DNA from: Collinsella sp.
GTDB lineage: Bacteria; Actinomycetota; Coriobacteriia; Coriobacteriales; Coriobacteriaceae
Assembly: GCA_019419455.1 (NCBI GenBank)
Contig: DXZW01000014.1
Span: 1-64,000, forward strand
Direction: 5' to 3'
DNA length: 64,000 nt
Below the pieces are notes generated by a model that saw only the letters and a list, made by a program, of their open reading frames with translations, searched no databases and had not been told where the DNA came from. The translations under genes and the position numbers were made by a program. Shown in pieces: positions 17,311 through 26,089 of this stretch (the stretch's first letter is position 1; each line of letters opens with the position of its first letter).

Positions 17311-17390
17311 TATAATGAGCTTGCCACACAAGGAAAGCTCAAGCACTGCGGCGTACAAATATGAAAGGTAAACCCGCTAGCAGCGGGTTT
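17311..17390 (+). promoter_or_regulatory. Promoter and leader hairpin of pta
   Basis: A consensus TATAAT lies at 17311-17316, with no strong -35. The leader then contains a perfect hairpin AAACCCGCT/AGCGGGTTT (17370-17390) followed by ATTCG, 53 bases before the pta start. The hairpin could attenuate or stabilise the message. An 18-codon ATG frame starting inside the -10 (17315-17371) is probably accidental. Confidence 0.5.
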
Positions 17391-17443
17391 ATTCGTGAAC
17401 AGCCGGGCGCCTGGAGCTTAGTGAAACGCTTGTAAGGAGTAAC

Positions 17444-18424
17444 ATGAGCGATTTCCTTAACCGTATGAAGTCTGCCGCCAAGGCCGACCTTAAGACGATC
17501 GTCCTGCCCGAGGGCGAGGATCCGCGCACCATCGTCGCGGCCACCAAGATCATCGAGGAGGGCCTGGCAAAGATCGTCATCCTGGGCAACCCCGACGAGA
17601 TCAACGTTCCCGGCGCCACCGTCATCGATCCGCGCAATGCCGAGAAGCACGAGGAGTACGCGCAGAAGTTTGCCGAGCTCCGTGCCAAGAAGGGTGTCAC
17701 CATCGAGCAGGCTCGCGCCCAGGTGATGGACGCCACCTACTTTGGCACCATGATGGTCAAGATGGGCGACGCCGACGGCCTGGTCTCCGGCGCCTGCCAC
17801 TCCACCGCCGACACCCTGCGCCCCGCGCTGCAGATCCTCAAGACCGCCCCGGGCACCAAGCTGGTCTCGGCCTTCTTCGTGATGTGCACCGACACCCCGC
17901 AGTTCGGCACTGACGGTACGCTGATCTTCGCCGACTGCGGCCTCAACATCAACCCGTCCTCCGACGAGCTCTCCGAGATCGCCATCGCCTCCGCTCACTC
18001 CTGGTCCACCTTTATGGGCAGCGTCGAGCCGCACGTGGCCATGCTCTCCTACTCCACCATGGGCTCCGCCGGCGGCGAGGTCGCCAAGAAGGTCCAGGAG
18101 GCCGTGAAGTTCTGCAAGGAGAAGGCTCCCGAGCTCGCCATCGATGGCGACCTGCAGCTCGACGCCGCCATCGTTCCCACCGTCGCCCAGCTCAAGGCCC
18201 CCGGCTCCTCCGTTGCCGGCAAGGCCAACGTGCTCGTGTTCCCCGACCTCGAGGCCGGCAACATCGGCTACAAGCTGGTCCAGCGCTTCGCCGGTGCTGA
18301 CGCCTACGGCCCCATCCTGCAGGGCATCGCCAAGCCGGTTAACGACCTTTCGCGCGGCTGCTCTGCCGACGACATCGTGGGTGTCGTGGCCATCACCGCC
18401 GTCCAGGCTCAGATGGCTGAGTAG
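17444..18424 (+). CDS. pta: Phosphate acetyltransferase
   Basis: A 326-residue phosphotransacetylase of the short type, converting acetyl-CoA and phosphate to acetyl phosphate and CoA. The IVLPEGEDPRT start, the DGLVSGACHSTADTLRPALQ motif, a GTDGTLIFADCG segment, LSYSTMGSAGG and the C-terminal ANVLVFPDLEAGNIGYKL region are all present. AAGGAG precedes the ATG. Together with the acetate kinases at 18975 and 20318 it provides ATP from acetyl-CoA in fermentation, although it lies on the opposite strand and has its own promoter. Confidence 0.95.
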   Translation: MSDFLNRMKSAAKADLKTIVLPEGEDPRTIVAATKIIEEGLAKIVILGNPDEINVPGATVIDPRNAEKHEEYAQKFAELRAKKGVTIEQARAQVMDATYFGTMMVKMGDADGLVSGACHSTADTLRPALQILKTAPGTKLVSAFFVMCTDTPQFGTDGTLIFADCGLNINPSSDELSEIAIASAHSWSTFMGSVEPHVAMLSYSTMGSAGGEVAKKVQEAVKFCKEKAPELAIDGDLQLDAAIVPTVAQLKAPGSSVAGKANVLVFPDLEAGNIGYKLVQRFAGADAYGPILQGIAKPVNDLSRGCSADDIVGVVAITAVQAQMAE

Positions 18425-18439
18425 CGGACATATCCCCTC

Positions 18440-18566
18440 GGGACCCTACAGGGTAAGGCTCTGAAAACGTCCTCGGACATGTCGGAAGCCCCCGCTGCGC
18501 ACCACGTGCGGCGGGGGCTTCCTCCGTCCTGCGGAATATTTTCAGAGCCTTACCCTGTAGGGTCCC
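18440..18566. repeat. Nested inverted repeat C (first family)
   Basis: Outer arms 18440-18467 and 18539-18566 are perfectly complementary over 28 bp (GGGACCCTACAGGG ...). The inner hairpin is GGAAGCCCCCGC/GCGGGGGCTTCC (18484-18495, 18511-18522). Flanking boxes GTCCTCGG and TGCGGAAT match those of A and B more loosely. It begins 15 bases past the pta stop, in the same orientation to its upstream gene as A and B. Confidence 0.7.
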
Positions 18567-18918
18567 TGCTGCCACGTAGTAATCAGGGGATCTGGAGTTG
18601 ACGGCGGCTTGGCTACGAGTTGTGGCTGAGGATCTGAAAGGTCGGGTGCCGTTGTTGGGACCGTAAGCGTTGCTGGCGGTGATCACTTTGGGGCCGAAAT
18701 GTTGGCCGCAGTTCGATGCCTGACCCACCAGAAAGTGTGTCCCGGTTTGGAGGCGGATTGTGGGTCGCAGCTTCCGCTTGGGGGCTGTATGGGAAACTGC
18801 GGGACGGAATTTTGCTTTATTGTGGGTCGCACTTTCCGCAACATGCCTCAACTGGAAAGTGTGTCCCAGTATTTAGGTTCGAAATGGGATGGGGTTTCCG
18901 CCGTCCATCTGCTAGTAA
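18567..18918. other. Gene-free region with decayed short repeats
   Basis: No gene is supported. GTGGGTCGCA occurs twice (near 18760 and 18829) and GAAAGTGTGTCCC twice (near 18732 and 18862). The second pair forms an imperfect hairpin GGGTCGCACTTTCC/GGAAAGTGTGTCCC. These look like two degenerate copies of one intergenic repeat. Confidence 0.45.
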
Positions 18919-18952
18919 AAAGGCCTCCGGAGCTGTTGCTCTGGAGGCCTTT
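18919..18952 (-). terminator. Terminator of ackA copy 1
   Basis: AAAGGCCTCCGGAGC pairs with GCTCTGGAGGCCTTT (15 bp with one wobble, TGTT loop). On the minus strand it continues into TTTTTACT, a clear intrinsic terminator just past the ackA stop. Confidence 0.85.
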
Positions 18953-18974
18953 CGTTTACTTGCAAATGCGCGCG

Positions 18975-20153
18975 TTAGTTGTTCTTGGTCAGACGCTCGA
19001 CGTCGTGGGCGATCATGTATTCCTCGTCGGTGGGGATGACCATGACTGTGACGGCGGAACCGGCGGCACTGATGACCTGCGGGCCGTTGCCCACGGCCTC
19101 GCGGTTCTTGTTGTTGTCGATGCGCACGCCCAGCCACTCAAAGCAGTCGCAGAAAGCCTTGCGAATCGACCAGTCGTTCTCGCCGATGCCGGCGGTAAAG
19201 GTGATGGTGTCCACGCCCGCCATGGAAGCGATCATGGAACCAGCCTGCTGCATGGCCTTGTAGGCGAACATATCGAAGGCGAGCAGGCAGCGCTCGTCGC
19301 CCTCGGAGGCGCGCGTGCGGATGTCGCGGGCGTCGTTGGAGATGCCCGAGATGGCAAGCAGACCAGACTGCTTGTTCATCATGTCATCGACTTCCTGATA
19401 GCTGTAGCCGCCCTCGCGCTGCAGGTAGCACACGGTAGCCGGGTCGATGGAGCCGCAACGGGTACCCATCATCAGGCCGTCGAGCGGCGTGAGGCCCATC
19501 GTGGTATCGCGGCACACGCCGTCCTCGATGGCGGCGAGCGAAGCGCCGTTGCCCAGATGGCACGAAAGCAGACGGTGGCAGCGCGAGCCCAGGATCTCCT
19601 TGGCCATCATCCACTCATAGCGGTGGCTCGTGCCGTGGGCACCGTACTTGCGCACGTGATACTTATCGCACACGTCCTTGGGCAGCGCGTAGGTGTAGGC
19701 AACCTCGGGCATGGTCATGTGGAACGAGGTATCGAAGACGGCGACGTTGGGCAGCTCCGGATACTTCTCACGGCAATACTCAATCGCTGCGGCCTCGCCG
19801 TAGTTGTGCAGTGGAGCGAGCGGGGCCACCTCAAGAATCTTGGCCATAACCTCGTCGTCGACAACTGCGGAATCATCGAAGTGCCAGCCGCCCTGAACGA
19901 TACGATGCCCAATGCCATCGATCGTAAAGTCGGTCTTCTCGAGCTCCACGAGCACACGTGCGATAGCCGAACGGTGATCCGGGAAGGGGACCTCCTCGGT
20001 CTGCTTGGCGCCACCGTTCTCGGAGTGGCCAAAGATGCCCATGTCCGAACCGATGCGTTCGCAGTTGCCCTTGGCGAAAACCTCGCGGGTATCGGTATCC
20101 AAAAGCTGATATTTAAGGCTTGAGCTGCCGGCGTTGACAACAAGTACGTTCAT
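18975..20153 (-). CDS. ackA: Acetate kinase, copy 1
   Basis: A 392-residue acetate kinase, making ATP and acetate from acetyl phosphate. The N-terminal VLVVNAGSSSLKYQL, LAPLHN near 115, GAHGTSHRY near 175, CHLGNGAS near 203, GTRCGSIDP near 233 and FTAGIGEND near 320 are the family signatures. Every catalytic region appears intact. It is followed by its own terminator and preceded by ackA copy 2 on the same strand, 164 bp away. The two proteins are clearly paralogous but diverged. Confidence 0.95.
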   Translation of the reverse strand: MNVLVVNAGSSSLKYQLLDTDTREVFAKGNCERIGSDMGIFGHSENGGAKQTEEVPFPDHRSAIARVLVELEKTDFTIDGIGHRIVQGGWHFDDSAVVDDEVMAKILEVAPLAPLHNYGEAAAIEYCREKYPELPNVAVFDTSFHMTMPEVAYTYALPKDVCDKYHVRKYGAHGTSHRYEWMMAKEILGSRCHRLLSCHLGNGASLAAIEDGVCRDTTMGLTPLDGLMMGTRCGSIDPATVCYLQREGGYSYQEVDDMMNKQSGLLAISGISNDARDIRTRASEGDERCLLAFDMFAYKAMQQAGSMIASMAGVDTITFTAGIGENDWSIRKAFCDCFEWLGVRIDNNKNREAVGNGPQVISAAGSAVTVMVIPTDEEYMIAHDVERLTKNN

Positions 20154-20271
20154 GAGACTCCTTTGCAGTGCAATACGGTCGACGCAGACCCCTTAAGGCG
20201 GCCGCATTTTAATAAGAAGTTATCACAACTTGATAAATAGCTATCAGGCATATCGCCCAACGAGCACAAAA

Positions 20272-20305
20272 AAGGGGCCGAACGGCGCTCGATCGTCCAG
20301 CCCCT
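20272..20305 (-). terminator. Terminator of ackA copy 2
   Basis: On the minus strand AGGGGCTGG and the distal GGCCCC form a hairpin followed by TTTTTTGTG. It lies just past the stop of the second acetate kinase and separates it from copy 1. Confidence 0.7.
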
Positions 20306-20317
20306 CCCCTCTTGCAA

Positions 20318-21496
20318 TTACTTGCCGTTGACGATGCGCTCGACGTCGGAAGCAATCATGAACTCCTCGTCCGTGGGGATGACGAAGATCTTGACCTTGG
20401 AATCCTTGGCGGACAGGCACCAAGCGCCGTCGCCACGCAGGGCGTTGCGGGCATGGTCCATCTTGACACCCATAAAGGCCAGACGGTCGGCCACACCGGC
20501 GCGGACGGCCGGAGCGTGCTCGCCGATGCCGGCGGTAAAGACGAGCGTGTCCATGCCGCACATGGAGGTGGCCATCTCGGCGGCCTTGGCGGCAATCTTG
20601 TAGACGAACATATCGAAGGCGAGCTGAGCCTCGGGATCGCCAGCAGCAGCAAGCTCCTCGACGTTACGGCAGTCGTTGGTCTTTCCGCCGGTCACGGCCA
20701 TGAGGCCGGACTTCTTGTTCATCATCTCGTCGACCTCGTCGAAGGTGTAGCCGCCCTCGCGCTGCAGGTAGCACACGGTAGCCGGGTCGATAGAACCGCA
20801 GCGGGTGCCCATCATGACGCCGTCGAGCGGGGTAAGGCCCATGGTGGTGTCCATGCACTTGCCGTCCTCGATAGCGCACAGGGAAGCGCCGGAGCCAATG
20901 TGGCACACGACAACCTTGCGGGCCTCGCCGTTGGTCATCTCGGCAACCTTCTTGGAGATGTAGCGGTAGCTGGTGCCATGGGCGCCGTACTTACGGATGT
21001 GCAGCTTGTCGCAGACGTCCTTGGGCAGGGCGTAGGTCTTGGCGACCTCGGGCATGTTGAAGTGGAAAGCGGTGTCGTAGACCGTGACGTTGGGCAGGTC
21101 GGGATACTGCTCCAGGCAGTACTCGATAACGTTGGCCTCGGGGTTGTTGTGCAGCGGCGCGAGCGGGGCGACCTCGCGGATCTTGGCAAGAACGTCCTCG
21201 TCGACGAGGGAGGAATCACCAAAGTACCAACCGCCCTGAACGATACGGTGGCCGATGCCCTCGATCTTGACGCCGTTGGCCTCAAGGTCCTTCAGGACGA
21301 CCTCGATGGCGACCTTGTGGTCGGGGAACTCAATGTTCTCGGTCACCTTCTTGGAACCGTTGGCAGCGTGGGTGAAGGTACCGCCGGTAAAGCAGACGCG
21401 CTCGCAGGAGCCCTTTGCGGACACCTTGTGGGACTTGGTATCGATGACCTGATACTTAAGCGTCGAAGATCCTGCGTTGACGACCAGAACGTTCAT
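20318..21496 (-). CDS. ackA: Acetate kinase, copy 2
   Basis: A 392-residue acetate kinase paralogue with VLVVNAGSSTLKYQV, LAPLHNNPEA, CHIGSGAS, GTRCGSIDP and FTAGIGEHA. The usual GTSH motif reads GAHGTSYRY, so the second His of HGTSH is Tyr, while copy 1 keeps His. The first His, the one normally named as catalytic, remains. The two copies may differ in kinetics or substrate, for example acetate versus propionate. That is speculation. It has its own terminator and start, so it is probably a separate transcription unit. Confidence 0.93.
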   Translation of the reverse strand: MNVLVVNAGSSTLKYQVIDTKSHKVSAKGSCERVCFTGGTFTHAANGSKKVTENIEFPDHKVAIEVVLKDLEANGVKIEGIGHRIVQGGWYFGDSSLVDEDVLAKIREVAPLAPLHNNPEANVIEYCLEQYPDLPNVTVYDTAFHFNMPEVAKTYALPKDVCDKLHIRKYGAHGTSYRYISKKVAEMTNGEARKVVVCHIGSGASLCAIEDGKCMDTTMGLTPLDGVMMGTRCGSIDPATVCYLQREGGYTFDEVDEMMNKKSGLMAVTGGKTNDCRNVEELAAAGDPEAQLAFDMFVYKIAAKAAEMATSMCGMDTLVFTAGIGEHAPAVRAGVADRLAFMGVKMDHARNALRGDGAWCLSAKDSKVKIFVIPTDEEFMIASDVERIVNGK

Positions 21497-21552
21497 GTGT
21501 CTCCCTACTAACAGGCGGTGTGGCGCCGCCAGGTTACATACGTTTCAATAAT

Positions 21553-21580
21553 AAACCCAAACGCCCTCGCGCTCGGGTTT
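21553..21580 (-). terminator. Weak terminator past the MFS gene
   Basis: AAACCC and GGGTTT enclose a 16-base GC-rich loop. On the minus strand it is followed by ATTATTGAAAC. It is a plausible but weak terminator for the MFS gene ending at 21617. Confidence 0.4.
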
Positions 21581-21616
21581 ATTGCGTTGATATATAAGTT
21601 ATCGGTGCCTAAATAC

Positions 21617-22777
21617 TCATGGCCTTTGGCTTGTAAGACGAAAGAGCGCGGGGATATACACCAGAGAAGAAATCCCGAGCGCAACAAGCAATATGACTCG
21701 AATGTCCGCGATGCTGCTCAACGCAGCATTGAACAGATAGAAAAGGATGGCACCCACCGCCACCATCTGGCTTTGAACCGAAATCAGTGAACAGCGCATC
21801 GAAGAATCGGCAGCATTTTGAAAAATCGAGTATTTGATTGGGGCAAACAACGAGTACGCAACCGTCTGCAGCACATAGAACACGGGCATCAAATTAGCCG
21901 GAGTAAGGGGAATCAAAAACAAAGCTGTCAGGAAAAGGCGCACGATGCCGCAAATACGCGCAAAGCGGCCCTTGTCGACATGAGCAATCGCACAGGGCAC
22001 AATAAGTCCCATGGAGGCCGAGGCAAGGAGCTGGACCGCAATGGTCACACCCGAAGCGACGGCATTCATTCCGCGACCCGCAAGCAGCAGTGAGAAAAAG
22101 TCTTCCAGGGCGACAAAAGCAAATGCCTGAGAACAGTCCATGATGAACGCTGAACGAAGAATGCCATTACCCGCAATAGCGGTACCGATCATCTTCGGGC
22201 TAATCCCATGTTCAGGTGTCGTCGCAGTGCCCCCTCTTCGCATTTCAGGAATGCAGACAACGACAACCAACGTCAACACCATTGCGATGATATCTGCCGA
22301 AAGACCAATGAGATATGCACCGACGGACGAAATGAAACCGCCCACGCAAGCGGAGATGGCATAAGAGGCATAGAAAACAAATCGCTCAACGACATTAAGT
22401 CTTACGAGCTGGTCCTGAGAGACGCTGTCAATGTAAATCGCTTCGATGGATCCGCTCACACACGCAACGGCAAAACCCTTGAGAGCGAACGCACCGATTA
22501 AAAGCAGGGGAGAACGGACGAGAAGCAGGGCGGCGTAGTATCCAAGCATTCCCACGACGCCAACGAGACCACTTGTCTTTCGTCCAAACCTATCGGCAAT
22601 ATAGCCAGTGGGAACTTCAAGGATGAACTTGCTCACTTGATATGCAATCATCATGCTAGAAATCGATACCATCGAAAGCCCGACGAACTCAAGGTAGACA
22701 GTTAGAAAATACAAGATGGTGCTGAAGTTCGGCAGAAAAACGAACGTCATATAAAACAAAACCGTACGGTTTTTCAT
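21617..22777 (-). CDS. Major facilitator superfamily transporter
   Basis: About 386 residues with twelve hydrophobic segments. The cytoplasmic loop 2-3 motif appears as PTGYIADRFGRKTSG near residue 60, the standard MFS signature A. This subgroup includes multidrug and peptide exporters. The start at 22777 follows GGAGGGCGGAGC. It is downstream of a LysR-type regulator on the same strand, 119 bp away, which may control it. Substrate unknown. Base composition is slightly more AT-rich than the neighbours. Confidence 0.8.
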   Translation of the reverse strand: MKNRTVLFYMTFVFLPNFSTILYFLTVYLEFVGLSMVSISSMMIAYQVSKFILEVPTGYIADRFGRKTSGLVGVVGMLGYYAALLLVRSPLLLIGAFALKGFAVACVSGSIEAIYIDSVSQDQLVRLNVVERFVFYASYAISACVGGFISSVGAYLIGLSADIIAMVLTLVVVVCIPEMRRGGTATTPEHGISPKMIGTAIAGNGILRSAFIMDCSQAFAFVALEDFFSLLLAGRGMNAVASGVTIAVQLLASASMGLIVPCAIAHVDKGRFARICGIVRLFLTALFLIPLTPANLMPVFYVLQTVAYSLFAPIKYSIFQNAADSSMRCSLISVQSQMVAVGAILFYLFNAALSSIADIRVILLVALGISSLVYIPALFRLTSQRP

Positions 22778-22896
22778 GCTCCGCCCTCCAAGAGTCAGCA
22801 ATCTAAATCGGAATCTTGGAAAAGCATGAGGGCAAAGCTGTCAGCTATGTGTTACAAGGCGTCAATAATCACTTGACGTCTCGAAGCCAATTAATT

Positions 22897-23787
22897 TCAC
22901 GAAGCAAGATGACGCAATAGGTGCAGAAAAACCGTCTGGTGTCGATCAGTCCAGGAATTTTGCCGATAGCAAAAGTAGATAGGCAAGGTTACATCACGCG
23001 AACCTTCAATGGAGCACTCACTCACTTCTGACCCATCCGATGCGAGAGAGGACCCAGACAAACTCAATATCAATCCCCCGGCTTGAAGAAACTCAGTCTG
23101 AGCCCTGTTTCCGTATTCAACATCACGGAAGCGAAAATTGACGAGCTGGGCTTCGGGACATTGATTGATTGCATTGAGACAGGGTGACAAATTAATGGGA
23201 ACAGCGAGCCTGCCGCCCAGTAACTCGCGAATGGTCATGGCGCCCACAGATTGATGACCCGCTGGGCATGAAAGAACCTTGAGCTCTTTTTCACCCAAAT
23301 ATTTTGAAGAAAGGACGCTGTCCCGTGGTTCCTCGAATGAGATAGCCGCGTCCGAAATTCCAAGTATAAGTGATTCAAAGCATGTTGCCGTTGGCTGATG
23401 CCACACATCAAGATGAATCTGAGGGTGCGAGCGTTCAAACGAGTCATACCATTTTTCGGCAAAAAGGCGCCCCCGTCCATGAAGGCAGGGGGCGTAAAGA
23501 CGGAAATGGCCGTCGGGCGAAACGCAGCCGTTCCCCGATTGAGCGTACTTTTTGAGATCGTCGACTTGTGCCAGGATCACGCGTGCACGACGCGCAAATT
23601 CTCTGCCCGCCGGAGACAAAACAGCCTCCCCCGCCGATCGGTTGAGCAAAACAATCTGATACTCAGATTCCAACTTTTTGATTGCCGACGAAACGGCCTG
23701 TGGGCTCACATGAACGGCTCGAGCCGCTTTGCGCACGCCGCCGTAGTTCGCTACCGCTTGAAGGTATTCGAGTTGAGAAAGCTGCAT
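22897..23787 (-). CDS. LysR-family transcriptional regulator
   Basis: A 296-residue regulator. The N-terminal winged helix LEYLQAVANYGGVRKAARAVHVSPQAVSSAIKKLE is typical of LysR proteins, followed by a linker helix and an effector domain in which the usual substrate-binding folds are recognisable but divergent. It probably regulates the adjacent MFS transporter. The effector is unknown. A good ribosome site was not seen, and the ATG at 23787 is the family-consistent start. Confidence 0.85.
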   Translation of the reverse strand: MQLSQLEYLQAVANYGGVRKAARAVHVSPQAVSSAIKKLESEYQIVLLNRSAGEAVLSPAGREFARRARVILAQVDDLKKYAQSGNGCVSPDGHFRLYAPCLHGRGRLFAEKWYDSFERSHPQIHLDVWHQPTATCFESLILGISDAAISFEEPRDSVLSSKYLGEKELKVLSCPAGHQSVGAMTIRELLGGRLAVPINLSPCLNAINQCPEAQLVNFRFRDVEYGNRAQTEFLQAGGLILSLSGSSLASDGSEVSECSIEGSRDVTLPIYFCYRQNSWTDRHQTVFLHLLRHLAS

Positions 23788-23828
23788 AGGTTACTCCAAA
23801 GGCAGCCAAGTCGACGGCCTACGCGCCC

Positions 23829-24164
23829 TCAGATGAGGTTCTCGCCCAGGTTCTTGCCGCCGAGGACGTGCATGTGGAAGTGCATGACGGTCTGACCGGC
23901 GTTAACGCCCTTGTTGGAGATGACGCGGAAACCGTCCTCCAAGCCCTTGGCCTTAGCGACCTCCTGGATGGCGTGAGCCATGGCGCCCATGGTCTCGGCC
24001 GGTACGTTGTCAGCGATGTCGCTGTAGTGCTTCTTGGGGATCACGAGCGTGTGGACCGGCGCCTGGGGATTGAGGTCGTCGAACGCGATGACCTGATCGT
24101 CCTCATAGACAACGGTCGAGGGGATCTCGTGGTTGGCGATTTTGCAGAAGATGCAATCACACAT
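23829..24164 (-). CDS. HIT-family nucleotide hydrolase
   Basis: A 111-residue HinT-type histidine triad protein, hydrolysing purine nucleoside phosphoramidates or similar. CIFCKIANHEIPS at the N-terminus provides a Cys pair that may bind zinc, and the triad MHFHMHVLGG lies near the C-terminus. The start at 24164 follows an AAAGGAACC ribosome site. The frame is open six codons further upstream. Confidence 0.92.
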   Translation of the reverse strand: MCDCIFCKIANHEIPSTVVYEDDQVIAFDDLNPQAPVHTLVIPKKHYSDIADNVPAETMGAMAHAIQEVAKAKGLEDGFRVISNKGVNAGQTVMHFHMHVLGGKNLGENLI

Positions 24165-24213
24165 GGTTGGTTCCTTTCTCACAGACCAAGGTAATTATAT
24201 TTGGTCAGGATGG

Positions 24214-24480
24214 TTAGAACGAGAGGTTGTTGTCGGTGTTGGCGGCCTCGCCGTCGGCGAGCACGTCGTTGCCGTCGACGTCCTTGAGAAGCACCGAGAC
24301 CTTCTGCTCGGCATCGGACAGGCGGGTGCGCAGGCTCTTGAGGAGCTCGACGCCGCGGGTATAGCTCTCGAGCGACTCCTCGAGCTCCATATCGCCCGAC
24401 TCCAAGCTGCGAATGATGAGCTCCAGCTCCTGCGAGGCCTGCTTGTACGTAAGCTGCTCGACCGGGGTCTTCTCTGCCAT
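24214..24480 (-). CDS. xseB: Exodeoxyribonuclease VII small subunit
   Basis: An 88-residue helical protein with the family pattern ELELIIRSLESGDMELEESLESYTRGVELLK. It partners with XseA to form exonuclease VII, which degrades single-stranded DNA. It lies 42 bp downstream of xseA on the same strand, with an AAAGGAAA ribosome site. Confidence 0.92.
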   Translation of the reverse strand: MAEKTPVEQLTYKQASQELELIIRSLESGDMELEESLESYTRGVELLKSLRTRLSDAEQKVSVLLKDVDGNDVLADGEAANTDNNLSF

Positions 24481-24522
24481 ATCTGTTTCCTTTCCTAAAG
24501 GTTTATCGCTATGAAACGCGGT

Positions 24523-26001
24523 CTATTCGACCGTATCGACCGTTGCCGCCACGTTGCCGTCTGCCATGCGCACGCGGATGGCGTCGCCGGGCTTAAAGGT
24601 CTTGGCGCTCGTGGCCACCCCATCATCGCTGTACGCGATGGAATAACCACGAGCAAGCACCTTGAGCGGCGACAGGGCATCGAGCGAGGCTGCCGCACGG
24701 CCCAGGTCGGACGCTGGCTTGTTGAGCATCGTGCGCCCCTGATGCTCCAGACGAGAACTCGCAAGCGCGAGCGCATGGCGCTTGCCATCGAGCCCCGAGG
24801 TGCTTGCAACCAGACGCTCGGGCAGGTGCTCAAAGTTGGAGCGGAATGTCCCGACCGAGCGCGCTATGGCGCCCGACAGGCGATCGGCCGTCAGGGCAAG
24901 CTCAGACTCGCGACGCTCGACCATAAATGTGGGGTCGTTGAGGCACGGGCGGCACGCGGCTGCATCGAGTGCGTCGCCCAGACGAGCCGTATAGGTGTCC
25001 CAGGCACGACGGCCGCGTTGGTCGAGCATTTCCAGATCGACCTGATCCGACCCGATCATCGAAGCCATCGCGGCGCCCAGACGCTGACGGCGCGTCTCGA
25101 GCACGTCGGCCAACTCCGTCATAGCCGGCGCCACCGATTCTGCCGCTGCCGTTGGCGTGGAGGCGCGACGGTCGCTCACCATGTCGCAGATCGAGGTATC
25201 GGGCTCATGCCCAATGCCCGTCACCACAGGCACGGGACAGGCTGCCACCGCACGGGCAAGCTCCTCGTCGTTAAAGGTCATGAGGTCCTCGAAGGAGCCA
25301 CCGCCGCGCACCAGCAAGATGCAATCGGGTGCCGGCGTAATGGCAGCGGCGCGGCGCAAGCCTTCAATAAGCTCTGCCGGCGCACCCTCGCCTTGCACCT
25401 TGGCACCCACGCAAACAAGCTCGACAAGCGGGTTGCGACGGCGCAGTGTGCGCTTGACGTCGTCGATCACGGCACCCGAAAGCGAGGTGACGACTGCCAC
25501 ACGCGAGCAAAACACCGGAATGCGACGTTTGCGCGCCTCGTCCATCAGGCCCTCGCGACGCAGTTTTTCGGCCAACTGAGCCACCTGCTGACGCAGCAGG
25601 CCCTCCCCCGCCAGCGAGAACGAGCGGGCAACGAAGCTCATGCGACCCGTAGGCTTGTAAAGATTGAAGCTACCCTTAAAGCTCACCTGCATGCCGTCGC
25701 GCAAGTCGAAGGTACGCTTAAGGTAGGCGCCCTTCCAGATGATGCAGTCGACGGCGGCCGAGTCGTCCTTGATTTGGAAGTAGCAGTGGCCGCTTCGGGC
25801 ATTGGGACCGCGGAAACCCGTGACCTCACCCAAAACGCTCAGCTGCGGAATGGCATCGAGCGCGCCGGCGGCGATCTCTACCGCTTGGCTCACGCTGAGC
25901 TCTTTGCGCTCCTGCTCTTCCGATCCGTCGAACTCGGCGGAAACGGTATTGCCGGTCAGATTCCAGCCTGCCACGCAGCCCCCTTTCGTCATCGTGCACA
26001 A
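24523..26001 (-). CDS. xseA: Exodeoxyribonuclease VII large subunit
   Basis: Up to 492 residues. An N-terminal OB-fold (LSVLGEVTGFRGPNARSGHCYFQIKD) is followed by the nuclease core with VVTSLSGAVIDDVKRTL, LVRGGGSFEDLMTFNDEELARA and GIGHEPDTSICDMVSD, all standard for XseA, then a helical region. The start is uncertain: ATG at 26001 or 25992, or the GTG at 25974, which follows AAAGGGGG. It is co-transcribed with xseB. Confidence 0.93.
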   Translation of the reverse strand: MCTMTKGGCVAGWNLTGNTVSAEFDGSEEQERKELSVSQAVEIAAGALDAIPQLSVLGEVTGFRGPNARSGHCYFQIKDDSAAVDCIIWKGAYLKRTFDLRDGMQVSFKGSFNLYKPTGRMSFVARSFSLAGEGLLRQQVAQLAEKLRREGLMDEARKRRIPVFCSRVAVVTSLSGAVIDDVKRTLRRRNPLVELVCVGAKVQGEGAPAELIEGLRRAAAITPAPDCILLVRGGGSFEDLMTFNDEELARAVAACPVPVVTGIGHEPDTSICDMVSDRRASTPTAAAESVAPAMTELADVLETRRQRLGAAMASMIGSDQVDLEMLDQRGRRAWDTYTARLGDALDAAACRPCLNDPTFMVERRESELALTADRLSGAIARSVGTFRSNFEHLPERLVASTSGLDGKRHALALASSRLEHQGRTMLNKPASDLGRAAASLDALSPLKVLARGYSIAYSDDGVATSAKTFKPGDAIRVRMADGNVAATVDTVE

Positions 26002-26089
26002 GGGCTTCGGCCCTGCGCAAATTCAAGTCCAACACATAGTACAGCGCCGCGGGGACACAAATCCCCACGGCGCCCGTCGGTCCCATTTG

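Noticed and set aside
17315..17371. 18-codon frame in the pta leader
   Set aside because: Its ATG overlaps the -10 TATAAT, it has no ribosome site and no codon pattern suggesting attenuation.
21617..23787. MFS-LysR pair as part of a second mobile island
   Set aside because: Slightly more AT-rich than its flanks, but no repeats, integrase or breakpoints were seen.
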